From NCBI GenBank assembly GCA_030627005.1, contig DAOUSW010000005.1, positions 1 to 64,000 on the forward strand: a DNA stretch of 64,000 nt, given 5' to 3'. Positions 26,217 to 35,914 of the stretch are shown here, in pieces (position 1 is the first letter of the stretch; every line of letters begins with the position of its first letter). Made by a program: the position numbers and the translations under genes. The notes under the pieces were generated by a model. The model did no database searches. It was not told the DNA's origin and saw only the letters and a list, made by a program, of their open reading frames with translations. This DNA is from MTP4 sp9310u (GTDB lineage: Archaea; Halobacteriota; Methanosarcinia; Methanosarcinales; Methanosarcinaceae).

Positions 26217-28139
26217 TCACTCTTCAATAATCCGGTCCTTTTCCAGGGTATCAAGAATCTCAATAAGCCTCCTTTTGCGTCTATTTTCATCCCTGATTTC
26301 CTTGAGATATGTTTTCCATTCTCCTTTTTGTCTCCCGGCTTCCATAGTCTCTTTGATCTTCCGGAGATGTACTGCAGCTTCTCTGTAAGCATCCACTTTT
26401 GTTTTGAAAATTAGTTCTTCTGCAAGCTTTTTCCAGATTTCTATCGCAATGTCGGGGGATTTCTCATGAACGGCATTTGTAATTTTATTCTCGTCGATGT
26501 AATATGCGTAGCTTTTTGCTGCCTCCCCTTCCTTTTTTAGTTCTTCGTACCACCTGATTACCTCATCCGGGGCTTTTTCTTCAATAGCTATTTTGATCAG
26601 CAGGTCAAGCACGGGAGGTTTAATGTCTTCGAATGAATCGGGTTCTAACAGCCCTGTTACCGGAAGAACCCCGGGAAGGATTGAAGTTTCGGCTCTGTTT
26701 TTGGCCCGGACTGCGGGCATGTCTCCTTTTTCAAGGTATCTGTGAGCTATTTCCCTGACTTCCTGCCAGACCCCCGCTTTTTCGGATGTTTCCCGCATTT
26801 TGAGATATGAAGATAATTCCGGACCTCTGAAGAACTCTTCTGCCTGAAGGGCTGCTGCAAAAAACAGGTCTCCCTCTTTTTCTTTGGTTTCAATCAGGAG
26901 ATTGCGGAGACTGTGGGCCATTCCCGGCTTCTCTTCCCGGGTTTTTCCTATCCCCCTGTAGATCCATTCCACAGCCTTTTCTTTCCGGCCCGCTTCAAGC
27001 AGTACCCCCACCAGCCGGTCATAACTGCCTGTCGCTTCGGCCTCGCGTTCGCAGATCGGGATGGCTTCTTCAAAAAGGCCTGCGTTTTTCAGGGCCCGGA
27101 CCAGCCGGTCTGCCACCCGCTTCCTGTCCCAGCTTGAATAGTCAGGGCAGTACCCTTCATCAATTTCACGCAGGCGGGTTTTCAGAATTTCCGCAAAATT
27201 TTTCCAGTTCTCCCTTGAAAAATCCTCTCCCCAGAATGCATGTTCGCCAATAACGTCGTACTCATCTTTTAATTCAAATTCAAAGGCTTCGAACATCCTT
27301 TCGTGGGCCGGGCTAGGGGACCCGGATAGGGCTTCGAATACGATGCTCATGCAGTTAGAAAGTTCCATTGCGATTTCCCCTTCCTGGTCGTACTCCATAA
27401 TGTCATCGTACCTGTTCATGATTCCTTTTCCGATATCTACCAGTTCATCATAATGTCCCGAATCAAGCAGGCTTTCCATCCGGTTTTGCACGTTTGAAAA
27501 ATCGGGCATTGTACTTTCATAACTCCAGGGGTCGTACTCCTGCGCTTCTTCCCAGAGCAGGTCCAGTTCGGAAGAGATGCCCCTGACAATTCCTCCTATA
27601 TCTTCTGTTTCAAGGTCCTGTCTGTCCCGGAGGTAGCTGCCAAGAGAGGGGCTTTTTTCCGAAAACTCCACCAGGATGTCTATCAGTTCGGCTTTTTCAA
27701 GCCCGTCGAGCCACTCCCTCAGGGGCGGACGGGAGCTTTTCCGGGTTTTACGGCTTTCAAAAGCTTCGGGTCCCTCATGCATTCTCCTTACCCTCAGGAG
27801 GAGCAGGTCGTTCTCTGAAAGTAGAGGGACTTTTATTCCATGTTGCAGGAGGTTGAGATACTCCAGGACAGTTGCAACCCCGTGTTTGCAATCCCCTCCA
27901 ACAGGGCAGGTGCATACGGAACTCAGCTCCCCGGCTTCCAGGGAAACCTCTGTGAAATATTCCCTTCTTCCCCGCACCATTGCAAGCAGGCCTCCTTCCT
28001 GGGTGCGTTTTATTTCCTCAACCCTGCCTGAGCGCTGGTAATCCTCTCCCTTTGATGTGGCCCTTGAGCCGGCCCATTCCTCGATGTCGCTCCATTTGAG
28101 AGGCCGAAACGGGTCGGGGTTTTCACTTTCCGATGGCAT
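26217..28139 (-). CDS. SWIM zinc-finger protein
   Basis: A 640-residue protein with an N-terminal SWIM finger (CTCPVGGDCKHG, about residues 77-89: C-x-C-xn-C-x-H). SWIM domains bind zinc and usually nucleic acid or protein. The remainder is helical and repeat-like (solenoid of TPR/HEAT style: ALKNAGLFEEAIPICEREAE, LVGVLLEAGRKEKAVEWIYR), suggesting a scaffold. Function unknown. A truncated paralogue lies directly downstream on the same strand, 39 bp away, indicating tandem duplication. Confidence 0.8.
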   Translation of the reverse strand: MPSESENPDPFRPLKWSDIEEWAGSRATSKGEDYQRSGRVEEIKRTQEGGLLAMVRGRREYFTEVSLEAGELSSVCTCPVGGDCKHGVATVLEYLNLLQHGIKVPLLSENDLLLLRVRRMHEGPEAFESRKTRKSSRPPLREWLDGLEKAELIDILVEFSEKSPSLGSYLRDRQDLETEDIGGIVRGISSELDLLWEEAQEYDPWSYESTMPDFSNVQNRMESLLDSGHYDELVDIGKGIMNRYDDIMEYDQEGEIAMELSNCMSIVFEALSGSPSPAHERMFEAFEFELKDEYDVIGEHAFWGEDFSRENWKNFAEILKTRLREIDEGYCPDYSSWDRKRVADRLVRALKNAGLFEEAIPICEREAEATGSYDRLVGVLLEAGRKEKAVEWIYRGIGKTREEKPGMAHSLRNLLIETKEKEGDLFFAAALQAEEFFRGPELSSYLKMRETSEKAGVWQEVREIAHRYLEKGDMPAVRAKNRAETSILPGVLPVTGLLEPDSFEDIKPPVLDLLIKIAIEEKAPDEVIRWYEELKKEGEAAKSYAYYIDENKITNAVHEKSPDIAIEIWKKLAEELIFKTKVDAYREAAVHLRKIKETMEAGRQKGEWKTYLKEIRDENRRKRRLIEILDTLEKDRIIEE

Positions 28140-28394
28140 AGTAAGGTATTTCCATCTATATTATAAAAAAGAGCAGCTGGGAGGGATAACTGGCCAGGGT
28201 TCGGCTTTTTTCCGGTTAATTTTCAAAGTACCTGCCAAACACTTTCCTGTCTGAGGTTTCTCGAATACGGGAATTCGATACTGTTTTAATATATGTAGTT
28301 ATATATACCCTTTATATTCTTTGATCTTGTTATCTGTCAGGTTTGTTCACATGGTGGCAACATTTAGTTGTCAAGATTTAAGGGAGTGGTAGGA

Positions 28395-31274
28395 ATGAAT
28401 TTCATCTCTGTACTGGCCTCGAAGGCAAGAGAAGATATGCATTTGCGCATTACGCTAATTAATGGCGAAACTATAGAAGGGGATGTCATTGACATTAACA
28501 ACGAGGGCGTACTCGTCATAAACAATGATGTATTATCGGGCATTTCTTTCAAGATGGTCGGGGTATGGCAATTAGGCCTTAAAGAGACTAATAAGCCCGA
28601 TGATCCCCTTACTCTAAAAGTAGCTCCCATTTACGCTGAGAATGAGGGGAATGATTCCTGTCTGCCTGAAGGTCTGCCTGAAGGTCTGCCTGAAGGTCTA
28701 CACGAAGGTCTACACGAAGGTCTACATGAAGGTCTACATGAAGGTCTACATGAAGATCTGCCTGAAGATCTGCATGGGTGTCTGCACGAAGATGACCTTG
28801 AAGTTTTCCTGGTCGGCTTTTCCCCGTATAATACCGTTCTTTCGGACATAGAACCAAATAAGCACATCCCCACACCACCTGATTTTCTCCATAAGGAGGA
28901 GAAGGATACTGATAGGAATACGTGGGATAGCATTCTCAGCCGTTATCAGAATGCTGAGGTAAATAACAACCCGGAATACCTGGAATTTTTATCTGAAGAA
29001 ATGATTTTTCTGGGGAGCAGATACCCGGGGTCAGGGGTCTTTTACTATAACGCTGCCTGTTTTAAGTTGAAGTGCTGCAACTATCCTGATGCGGGCCAAT
29101 TGTTTGAGAGGGCGTTTAAGCTCGATAAAAAAAGTGAGTATCTTTATAACGCTGCCTTCGCCTACCTTCATGAAGAAAACAAGCCGAAAGCCCTTGTCAG
29201 TCTTGGGATCTATTTCTGCATTGAGAACCCCCTCTCAGACATAAAAATGTGGTATAAATTCTGTGATATTGTCAAAGAGACCGGGGACTACTATGTTTTC
29301 AAAAATGTCCTGCATGAGGTTTTAATCAAATTCTGCTCTCCCGATGAAGAATCAGCCGATTTGTTGAAGCTGCTGCTCCAGTCGGTTGTTTATGTATTTA
29401 AGGACGTAAATATTTTACAGGAGAAACTAATCCCCCTCCTTCGCTTAATTAAAAACAACAACCTGGACCCTGGCAGCGGGCAGGTTAAGCTTCATATGGG
29501 CCTTCTTGATGAATTAACGGACTTTCCCGGCTTATGTAAGCCCAATGATTCTTTTGATCGGATGGTCCTGTTTTTGAACTGCGACGATGGAGGCCGCGGT
29601 TCGGTTTTCGGGCCCGAGCTCGTTAATGCAGGGGACGGCGTGGGGAACGGCAATGCAAATCCCGTGAACCTTGAACCTCCCCTTGAAATGTACGTTTCTC
29701 CCGCAGGTCTCCGGGTTTCGGGTTTTATGACTCCGGAGAGCCCCGGGTTTGCAAGTAAAGGAAGTTTTGAGTTTGCAAGTAGGGAAGGTTCGGAGGGTTC
29801 AAATGAGGAAAGCAAGGAGTTCCCAGGCAAGGACGAGGATGGAATTTCATTATCAGAGCATTACTCTACAGGCCTGAAGAGCGGGCATATTTACCGGACG
29901 ATTCCTCCGGGCAGGTATGGTTTCCTGAGAGATGGGGACGGAAGGGAATATCATTTCAAATACGAGGATGTTTTGGGGAACGCGGGGTATATTGATAGTG
30001 CTACCGAGGACAACCAGTTTCCCGTTTTATTCAAATGCAGAGCCAGTACTCTGGAAGATGTGGCTACTCCCAATACGGCTTATATCGTCTTTTCCACGGA
30101 ATTACTGGATAATATCATTGCTCTGGCCAGGCAATTTTCCCGGGAAAAGGATTACCCTCATGCAATCCTCGAATTAAAAACCGTACTCGATTATGATCCT
30201 GATAACTTCGAAGCCGGAAATTTGAAAGAGAGGTGGGAAAAGTTATACGAAGAAAAGTACATGACAAATCTTGACAAAAACAAAATTAATTTTGAACCTA
30301 AAAATGAAGCTGAGTGGAGGCATAAAGCCGATCTGATGCTTAAGCTGGGTATGTGTGAAGAAGCTCTGGATGCCTTTAATCGTGCAAAGTCCGGGATGTC
30401 GAGTTCTCTTTACGGGCAGGGCATCGCATACCTGAAAACGGGAGCATATGCTGAAGCCGTTGAATGTTTTAAAAAGGTCCTTGTAAAAACCCCCCTGTAT
30501 TACCATGCCAGTTATGCCAGAGGGCTTGCGTACCAGCGCCAGGGGATGTATAAAAGTGCCCTGGAAGATTTCAATGAGGTCGTAAGGCTCCGGCCTGACT
30601 ATCAGGATGCCTGGAAACAAAAGGCGTTTGTACTGGACCAGCTGGAAAAGTTTGAGGAATCCATAGAGGCATACGATATGAGTCTGGCCCTGGTCCCCAC
30701 GGACTGGAAGGCTCTTTCCAGAATGAGTTCGGTCCTTACCAAACAGAACCGGCTTTCTGAAGCAATGGAATGCGTAGAAGAAGCTTTAAGGCATGTCCCT
30801 GACCACCCGGATTCCCTTTTTGCAAAGGGATATATCTTCCAGAAAGAAGGCAAACTCGATAAAGCCCTGGAATGGATCGAAAAGAGCCTTGAATATAATC
30901 CGGGGAATGTAAAAGCCCTTACCAAAAAAGCGTATATCCTTGCAAAATTAGGGGACCACGGGGCCGCAGTCGACGCAATTGAAAAAGCTATCCACCTGAA
31001 CATGAATAACCCCAAGACCTGGTATTACAGGGGGGTCATTTTCCATTATTCGGGAGATCATGAAAAAGCAATTTCTTCATACCTTTGCTCTCTCGAGCTC
31101 AAGCCCGGGGTAAAAAGGGTAATCTCCTGTAAGGAAAGAGCTGAAAAAAGCCTGGCTCTTTCCCTGAAATTGGTTCAGGAGGCAAATGAGGAAAAAGCCT
31201 TCCCTTTGAACTCAAGTCCCGAATTAGACGAACTTGTCTCACAATTCAATAAAATTCATTCTCACAGCAGCTAA
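28395..31274 (+). CDS. Sm-like / cold-shock-like / TPR protein
   Basis: A protein of about 959 residues with an unusual build. Residues 1-60 (ISVLASKAREDMHLRITLIN, GETIEGDVIDINNEGVLVIN) resemble an Sm/Lsm-like beta barrel. Residues 90-133 are eleven four-residue repeats (LPEG, LHEG, LHED). Residues 500-560 include GRYGFLRDGDGREYHFKYED, which resembles a cold-shock OB fold. Residues about 590-940 are at least eight TPR units (for example YHASYARGLAYQRQGMYKSA; FAKGYIFQKEGKLDKALEWI). Together this suggests an RNA-linked scaffold; each domain call is by eye. The ATG at 28395 follows GGGAG at eight bases; the upstream frame to 28368 lacks a site. Confidence 0.7.
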   Translation: MNFISVLASKAREDMHLRITLINGETIEGDVIDINNEGVLVINNDVLSGISFKMVGVWQLGLKETNKPDDPLTLKVAPIYAENEGNDSCLPEGLPEGLPEGLHEGLHEGLHEGLHEGLHEDLPEDLHGCLHEDDLEVFLVGFSPYNTVLSDIEPNKHIPTPPDFLHKEEKDTDRNTWDSILSRYQNAEVNNNPEYLEFLSEEMIFLGSRYPGSGVFYYNAACFKLKCCNYPDAGQLFERAFKLDKKSEYLYNAAFAYLHEENKPKALVSLGIYFCIENPLSDIKMWYKFCDIVKETGDYYVFKNVLHEVLIKFCSPDEESADLLKLLLQSVVYVFKDVNILQEKLIPLLRLIKNNNLDPGSGQVKLHMGLLDELTDFPGLCKPNDSFDRMVLFLNCDDGGRGSVFGPELVNAGDGVGNGNANPVNLEPPLEMYVSPAGLRVSGFMTPESPGFASKGSFEFASREGSEGSNEESKEFPGKDEDGISLSEHYSTGLKSGHIYRTIPPGRYGFLRDGDGREYHFKYEDVLGNAGYIDSATEDNQFPVLFKCRASTLEDVATPNTAYIVFSTELLDNIIALARQFSREKDYPHAILELKTVLDYDPDNFEAGNLKERWEKLYEEKYMTNLDKNKINFEPKNEAEWRHKADLMLKLGMCEEALDAFNRAKSGMSSSLYGQGIAYLKTGAYAEAVECFKKVLVKTPLYYHASYARGLAYQRQGMYKSALEDFNEVVRLRPDYQDAWKQKAFVLDQLEKFEESIEAYDMSLALVPTDWKALSRMSSVLTKQNRLSEAMECVEEALRHVPDHPDSLFAKGYIFQKEGKLDKALEWIEKSLEYNPGNVKALTKKAYILAKLGDHGAAVDAIEKAIHLNMNNPKTWYYRGVIFHYSGDHEKAISSYLCSLELKPGVKRVISCKERAEKSLALSLKLVQEANEEKAFPLNSSPELDELVSQFNKIHSHSS
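28662..28793 (+). repeat. Eleven 12-bp in-frame coding repeats
   Basis: Eleven 12-bp units of the type CTGCCTGAAGGT or CTACATGAAGGT encode LPEG/LHEG/LHED quartets within the TPR protein. Unit length is a multiple of three, so copy-number change would not break the frame. Confidence 0.9.
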
Positions 31275-31551
31275 TAAATTGCGAAAAATTGTTTTTTATT
31301 GAGTTTCCTGCATGGGTTTATTGTTTAGAAAGGTGTTCTGGCTGTCTATATTGCCCCACATTACAAAGACTGCAATACATGCCCTTGCGTAATTACGTCC
31401 AGGGCATAGTGAACATGGAAAACTATTTGTATTAATTGTGAATCCTCACTTTGTGTATAATTATAGGGTGCCAGCCTCGACCAGCCTCGACAGCCTCGAC
31501 AGCTCAGTCCGGGAAAAGATGGATGAACACGAATACGATGGGTAAAGACAT

Positions 31552-34320
31552 ATGAGCAATAAGCAGACTCATAACCAGAATCCGGAGCAGAAAGCCAGAG
31601 ATGATATTGATAGAAAACTAACCGAGTCTGGCTGGATAGTGCAGGAAAAGACCGGGATAGATTGGAATGCTTCCAGGGGCATTGCGGTTAAGGAGTACCT
31701 GACCGATGTGGGGCCGGTTGATTATGTACTCTTTGTTGATAAAAAGCCCGTTGGAATCATTGAGGCGAAAAGGGACGAGGAAGGCCATCGGTTAACCGTT
31801 GTTGAGGAACAATCCTCTGAGTATGCTGCAAGCAAGCTAAAGTATCTGAACAATGACCCTCTTCCTTTTGTGTACGAGAGTACCGGGGAACTTACCCGAT
31901 TCACAGACTTCCGTGACCCGAAACCCAGGTCAAGACCTGTTTTTTCATTTCTCCGGCCCGAGACTTTTGAGGAATGGCTCAAAAAAGATAAACCTTTGAG
32001 GGAAAGGTTTCTGGATATACCCGAATTGCGGACAGAAGGGCTGCGGGACTGCCAGATTACCGCTATCTCAAATCTTGAAAAATCCTTTAAGGACAACCGC
32101 CCGAGGGCGCTGGTCCAGATGGCAACAGGTTCCGGAAAGACCTATACTGCCATAACCTTCATCTACCGATTACTAAAATTTGCGGATGCCAAAAAGGTCC
32201 TGTTCCTTGTCGATACCAAAAACCTGGGTGAACAGGCCGAGCAGGAATTCATGGCTTATGTGCCCAATGACGACAACCGCAAATTTACCGAGCTGTACAA
32301 TGTACAGCGCCTGCGTTCCAGTTATATCTCATCGGACAGCCAGGTCTGCATTTCCACAATTCAGCGGCTTTACTCTATTTTGAAGGGGGAGGAGCTGGAC
32401 GAGAAAACCGAGGAAGAAAACCCCGCTGAGAAAGGATGGCAGCCAAAGGAACCGCTTCCTGTTGTGTATAATGAGAAGGTCCCCCTTGAAGTGTTTGATT
32501 TTGTGGTCATAGACGAGTGCCACCGTTCCATATACAACCTCTGGCAGCAGGTGCTTGATTATTTCGATGCTTTTTTGATTGGCCTGACAGCTACCCCGGA
32601 CAAACGCACATTCGCGTTTTTCAATGAGAACGTGGTGAGCGAGTACAGCCATGAAGAAGCTGTGGCAGACGGCGTGAATGTGGGCTATGATGTGTACACC
32701 ATCGAGACTGAAATCAGCAAAAACGGGGCAACGATAAATGCGCGGGAGTTTGTGGACAAACGGGTGAAACTTACCCGTAAAAAACGCTGGGAACAGCTGG
32801 ATGAAGCTGTCACCTATACTGCTAAGAAGCTGGACAAAGACGTGGTAAACCCCAGCCAGATCCGGCATGTGATACGGACATTCAAGGAAAAGTTGCCTGA
32901 GATCTTCCCCGGCAGAGAGGAAGTCCCAAAAACCCTGGTCTTTGCCAAGAGTGACAGCCATGCCGATGATATCATCAATATACTGCGGGAAGAGTTCAAC
33001 GAAGGCAATGCCTTTTGCAAGAAAGTGACCTACAAAGCGGAAGAAGATCCAAAATCGGTGCTGGCAGATTTCCGCAACGCTTACAATCCCAGAGTAGCGG
33101 TTACGGTGGACATGATTGCCACGGGTACGGATGTTAAGCCCCTGGAATGCCTGCTCTTCATGAGGGACGTCAAGAGCCTCAATTATTTTGAGCAGATGAA
33201 AGGCCGGGGCACAAGGACCCTGGGCTATGATGACCTGAAAAAGGTGACAACATCGGCTGTTTCTGCCAAGACGCATTTTGTAATTGTGGATGCCGTGGGC
33301 GTTACAAAGACCTTAAAGACCGACAGCAGGCCTCTGGAACGCAAAAGAAACACGCCTCTGAAAGACCTGCTTGCAGCAGTAACCTTTGGCGCCCGCGACG
33401 AAGACCTTTATGTTTCCCTGGCTTCCCGCCTTGCAAGGCTGAACAGGCAGATAAGTGAAGATGAAAGGGCCACTTTTGCTGAGAAAGCTAACGGAAAAAC
33501 TCTCAATCAGACCGTAAAGGACCTTCTCAATGCATATAACCCCGATATCATCGATCTCAAAGCTTCCGAAATTCAACTGCGCCAGCCGGAAATCCAGGAC
33601 GCCGATGCTCAGAAAAAGGCACATGAAACCCTGATTGATGTTGCAAGGTCCACCTTTTCCGGCGAGCTGAACGAGTACATCGAAAACGTCCGCAGGGTCC
33701 ATGAGCAGATAATCGATGCCGTGAACACCGACACCGTGCTCAGGGCCGAATGGGACAAAGACGCCGTGGCAAAGGCAGACGAGCTGATCATTGACTTTAA
33801 GGCATATATGGAAGCCAACAAAGACGAGATCTCAGCCTTGAGAATCTTCTATAACCAGCCCTACCAGCGCAGGGACGTCACCTTCACGATGCTAAAAGAA
33901 GTCCTGGAAAAGCTGAAACTCGAAAAGCCCCACTTCGCCCCCTTCAGGGTCTGGCAGGCTTACGAGCAGCTTGAAAAGGTAAACGGCAACTCCCCCAAAA
34001 ACGAACTCATAGCCCTGGTCTCCCTGATCCGCAGGATAACCGAGATCGACCCTGTCCTCACAGCCTACGACCGGACCGTAAACCGGAACTTCCAGGACTG
34101 GGTATTCAAAAAACAGGCAGGAACCCTGAAATTCAATGACGGCCAGATGAACTGGCTCCGCATGATAAAAGATTATGTGGCTACCAGCTTCCACCTGGAA
34201 ATAGACGACCTTGACTACACTCCCTTCGATGCCCCTGGCGGGCGCGGCAGGATGTACCAGCTTTTCGGGGACGAGATGAATTTGCTTATAAGTGAATTGA
34301 ATGAGGCCCTGGCGGCGTGA
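31552..34320 (+). CDS. hsdR: Type I restriction enzyme, R subunit HsdR
   Basis: Motor and nuclease subunit of a type I restriction-modification complex: translocates DNA with ATP and cuts unmodified DNA. The 922-residue protein has the N-terminal PD-(D/E)xK nuclease (PVDYVLFVDKKPVGIIEAKR), Walker A MATGSGKTYTA at about 190, VVIDECHRS (DExH) at about 318-326, GLTATPDK, and helicase motif VI-like QMKGRGTRT, then a C-terminal HsdR_C region. The matching hsdS and hsdM lie 3.7 and 6.3 kb downstream, separated by an AT-rich insertion. Codon usage is host-like. Confidence 0.95.
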   Translation: MSNKQTHNQNPEQKARDDIDRKLTESGWIVQEKTGIDWNASRGIAVKEYLTDVGPVDYVLFVDKKPVGIIEAKRDEEGHRLTVVEEQSSEYAASKLKYLNNDPLPFVYESTGELTRFTDFRDPKPRSRPVFSFLRPETFEEWLKKDKPLRERFLDIPELRTEGLRDCQITAISNLEKSFKDNRPRALVQMATGSGKTYTAITFIYRLLKFADAKKVLFLVDTKNLGEQAEQEFMAYVPNDDNRKFTELYNVQRLRSSYISSDSQVCISTIQRLYSILKGEELDEKTEEENPAEKGWQPKEPLPVVYNEKVPLEVFDFVVIDECHRSIYNLWQQVLDYFDAFLIGLTATPDKRTFAFFNENVVSEYSHEEAVADGVNVGYDVYTIETEISKNGATINAREFVDKRVKLTRKKRWEQLDEAVTYTAKKLDKDVVNPSQIRHVIRTFKEKLPEIFPGREEVPKTLVFAKSDSHADDIINILREEFNEGNAFCKKVTYKAEEDPKSVLADFRNAYNPRVAVTVDMIATGTDVKPLECLLFMRDVKSLNYFEQMKGRGTRTLGYDDLKKVTTSAVSAKTHFVIVDAVGVTKTLKTDSRPLERKRNTPLKDLLAAVTFGARDEDLYVSLASRLARLNRQISEDERATFAEKANGKTLNQTVKDLLNAYNPDIIDLKASEIQLRQPEIQDADAQKKAHETLIDVARSTFSGELNEYIENVRRVHEQIIDAVNTDTVLRAEWDKDAVAKADELIIDFKAYMEANKDEISALRIFYNQPYQRRDVTFTMLKEVLEKLKLEKPHFAPFRVWQAYEQLEKVNGNSPKNELIALVSLIRRITEIDPVLTAYDRTVNRNFQDWVFKKQAGTLKFNDGQMNWLRMIKDYVATSFHLEIDDLDYTPFDAPGGRGRMYQLFGDEMNLLISELNEALAA

Positions 34321-34711
34321 GTTCAGAGAAAACTGTGGTGAAACTGTGGTGAAACTGTGGTGAAAAGTGGGGTGAAAATAATCGGATAAAAGCAAAAAAA
34401 TAAGCATCTTGCGGTGGAAAATTGATCATAAAAGAGGAGAATAGGTTGGGAGAATAGTTTGGGAGAAAAGTGGGGAAAAAAGTGGGGTGAAAACTAGCAT
34501 CCCGGGGTAATTCATAGACTTTCTTTTTCTCACCGTTTTCAGTACTGGTGGACACGACCTCAATTACGTCAGGAATGTATATTATCAATGAATTGTTATT
34601 ATTAATGGGGCGGTTTATGATGGGCAGGCGAAGAGCATGGAACGCTTCTCTGTACTTTTGGAAGAGATAAATAAAGACAATAAGTGAATAATATATTGGG
34701 AGTTGAGGTGT
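34321..34711. other. Intergenic region with short repeats after hsdR
   Basis: Starts with three copies of AAACTGTGGTG (34329-34362) and further degenerate GGGGTGAAAA/GGGAGAA words to about 34500. No gene is seen before the PRC-barrel gene. Confidence 0.55.
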
Positions 34712-35083
34712 ATGGGAATAGCTGAAGAAACGCAAGTTCCAAGGCACAGGACTTTTGTGGCGTCAACGGAAATAAAAGGATCTAAGATCCTTACTGTTAA
34801 AGATGAAGAACTCGGAACGATTAAAGAAGTCATGATTGACTCTGAATGGGGAAGAATCGCATACGTAGTATTTGCTTGTGATTGTTTTCTTGGTATGAAG
34901 TGTAAATTCTTTGCCATTCCTTGGGGAGCTCTTGAAGCAAATCTAGGAGAGTATATCCTTAAAGTTGATAAGGGAGCATTCAAAACGGCAGAAGGCCTGG
35001 ATGAAAATGTGTGGACTTTAAATCGTAACGATTTGGTTAAAGTGTATGAACAGTATAATGTTCCTCCTTACTGGGAAGTTTAA
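34712..35083 (+). CDS. PRC-barrel domain protein
   Basis: A 123-residue protein with one PRC-barrel fold (TEIKGSKILTVKDEELGTIK, EVMIDSEWGRIAYVVFACDC, FAIPWGAL). PRC barrels occur in RNA-processing factors, photosynthetic proteins and many archaeal stand-alone proteins of unknown role. The start at ATG 34712 is preceded by GGGAG and GAGGTG. It lies in the region that splits the hsd genes; a connection with restriction is not evident. Confidence 0.78.
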   Translation: MGIAEETQVPRHRTFVASTEIKGSKILTVKDEELGTIKEVMIDSEWGRIAYVVFACDCFLGMKCKFFAIPWGALEANLGEYILKVDKGAFKTAEGLDENVWTLNRNDLVKVYEQYNVPPYWEV

Positions 35084-35310
35084 AAGCTCATTTTCGGGTG
35101 ATGATTTAGCCATATATGGGAACCATAGGACGTTGTTTAAGAATGTAATAATTAGTACAGCATTTGATGTACACACTGATCGACAGAGTATATGACTGAT
35201 GATTTACAGGTAGACTTTGCAAAAATACTACTGGTATATATTACTCAGAATAATATAACCGCTAGTATTTTATACTTTAACTTACATATTATATATTGTT
35301 CACAAGGAAC

Positions 35311-35914
35311 TAAGCTGTAAAATGAAGCAAATTCAGGACAGAGTAAAACCTGATCCCGCAATAAACTTCATTGACGCGTAAGCTGTAAAATGAGGCAAAT
35401 TCAGGACAGAAAAATCTGATCCCGTATAATACTTCATTGGCGCGTAGCTATAAGGTGGAGCAAATTCAGGACGGCTTGAAAACCGATCCCGTAATCTACT
35501 TCATTTATGGCGTAAACTGCGAAATGAAGCAAATTCAGGGCAGTCTGATATCTGATCCCGTAATCTACTTCATTTATGGTGTAAACTGCGAAATGAAGCA
35601 AATTCAGGACAGGGTAAAAGCTGATCCCGTAATCTACTTCATTGACGTGTAAGCTTAAAATGGAGCAAATTCAGGACAGAATAATCTGATCCCTCAATAA
35701 ACTTCATTGGCGCGTAGCTATAAGGTGGAGCAAATTCAGGACGGCTTGAAAACCGATCCCGTAATATACTTCATTTATGGCGTAAACTGCGAAATGAAGC
35801 AAATTCAGGACAGTCTAAAATCTGATCCCGTAATATACTTCATTGACATGTAAGCTTAAAATGGAGCAAATTCAGGACAGAAAAATCTGATCCCTCAATA
35901 AACTTCATTGATGC
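35311..35914. repeat. Nine tandem 65-69-bp hairpin-forming repeats
   Basis: Nine consecutive units start at 35311, 35379, 35445, 35513, 35582, 35650, 35715, 35783 and 35851. Each contains AATGAAGCAAATTCAGGACA (or close), a variable 8-12 bp, TGATCCCGTAAT, and CTTCATT. AATGAAG and CTTCATT are inverted repeats within a unit, and some units add an inner TCAGG/CCTGA pair, so each unit could fold as a hairpin. Units 3 and 7 are nearly identical, as are 6 and 9, implying block duplication. There are no unique spacers. Confidence 0.88.

Noticed and set aside
32329..33276. 315-residue ORF opposite hsdR
   Set aside because: Lies antisense to the helicase domain of HsdR and has no domain signature.
35437..35652. 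71-residue repetitive ORF in the hairpin array
   Set aside because: It exists only because three repeat units happen to stay in frame; neighbouring units do not keep the frame and the composition follows the DNA repeat.
35311..35914. CRISPR array
   Set aside because: The whole unit is conserved; there are no unique spacers of constant length and no cas genes nearby.
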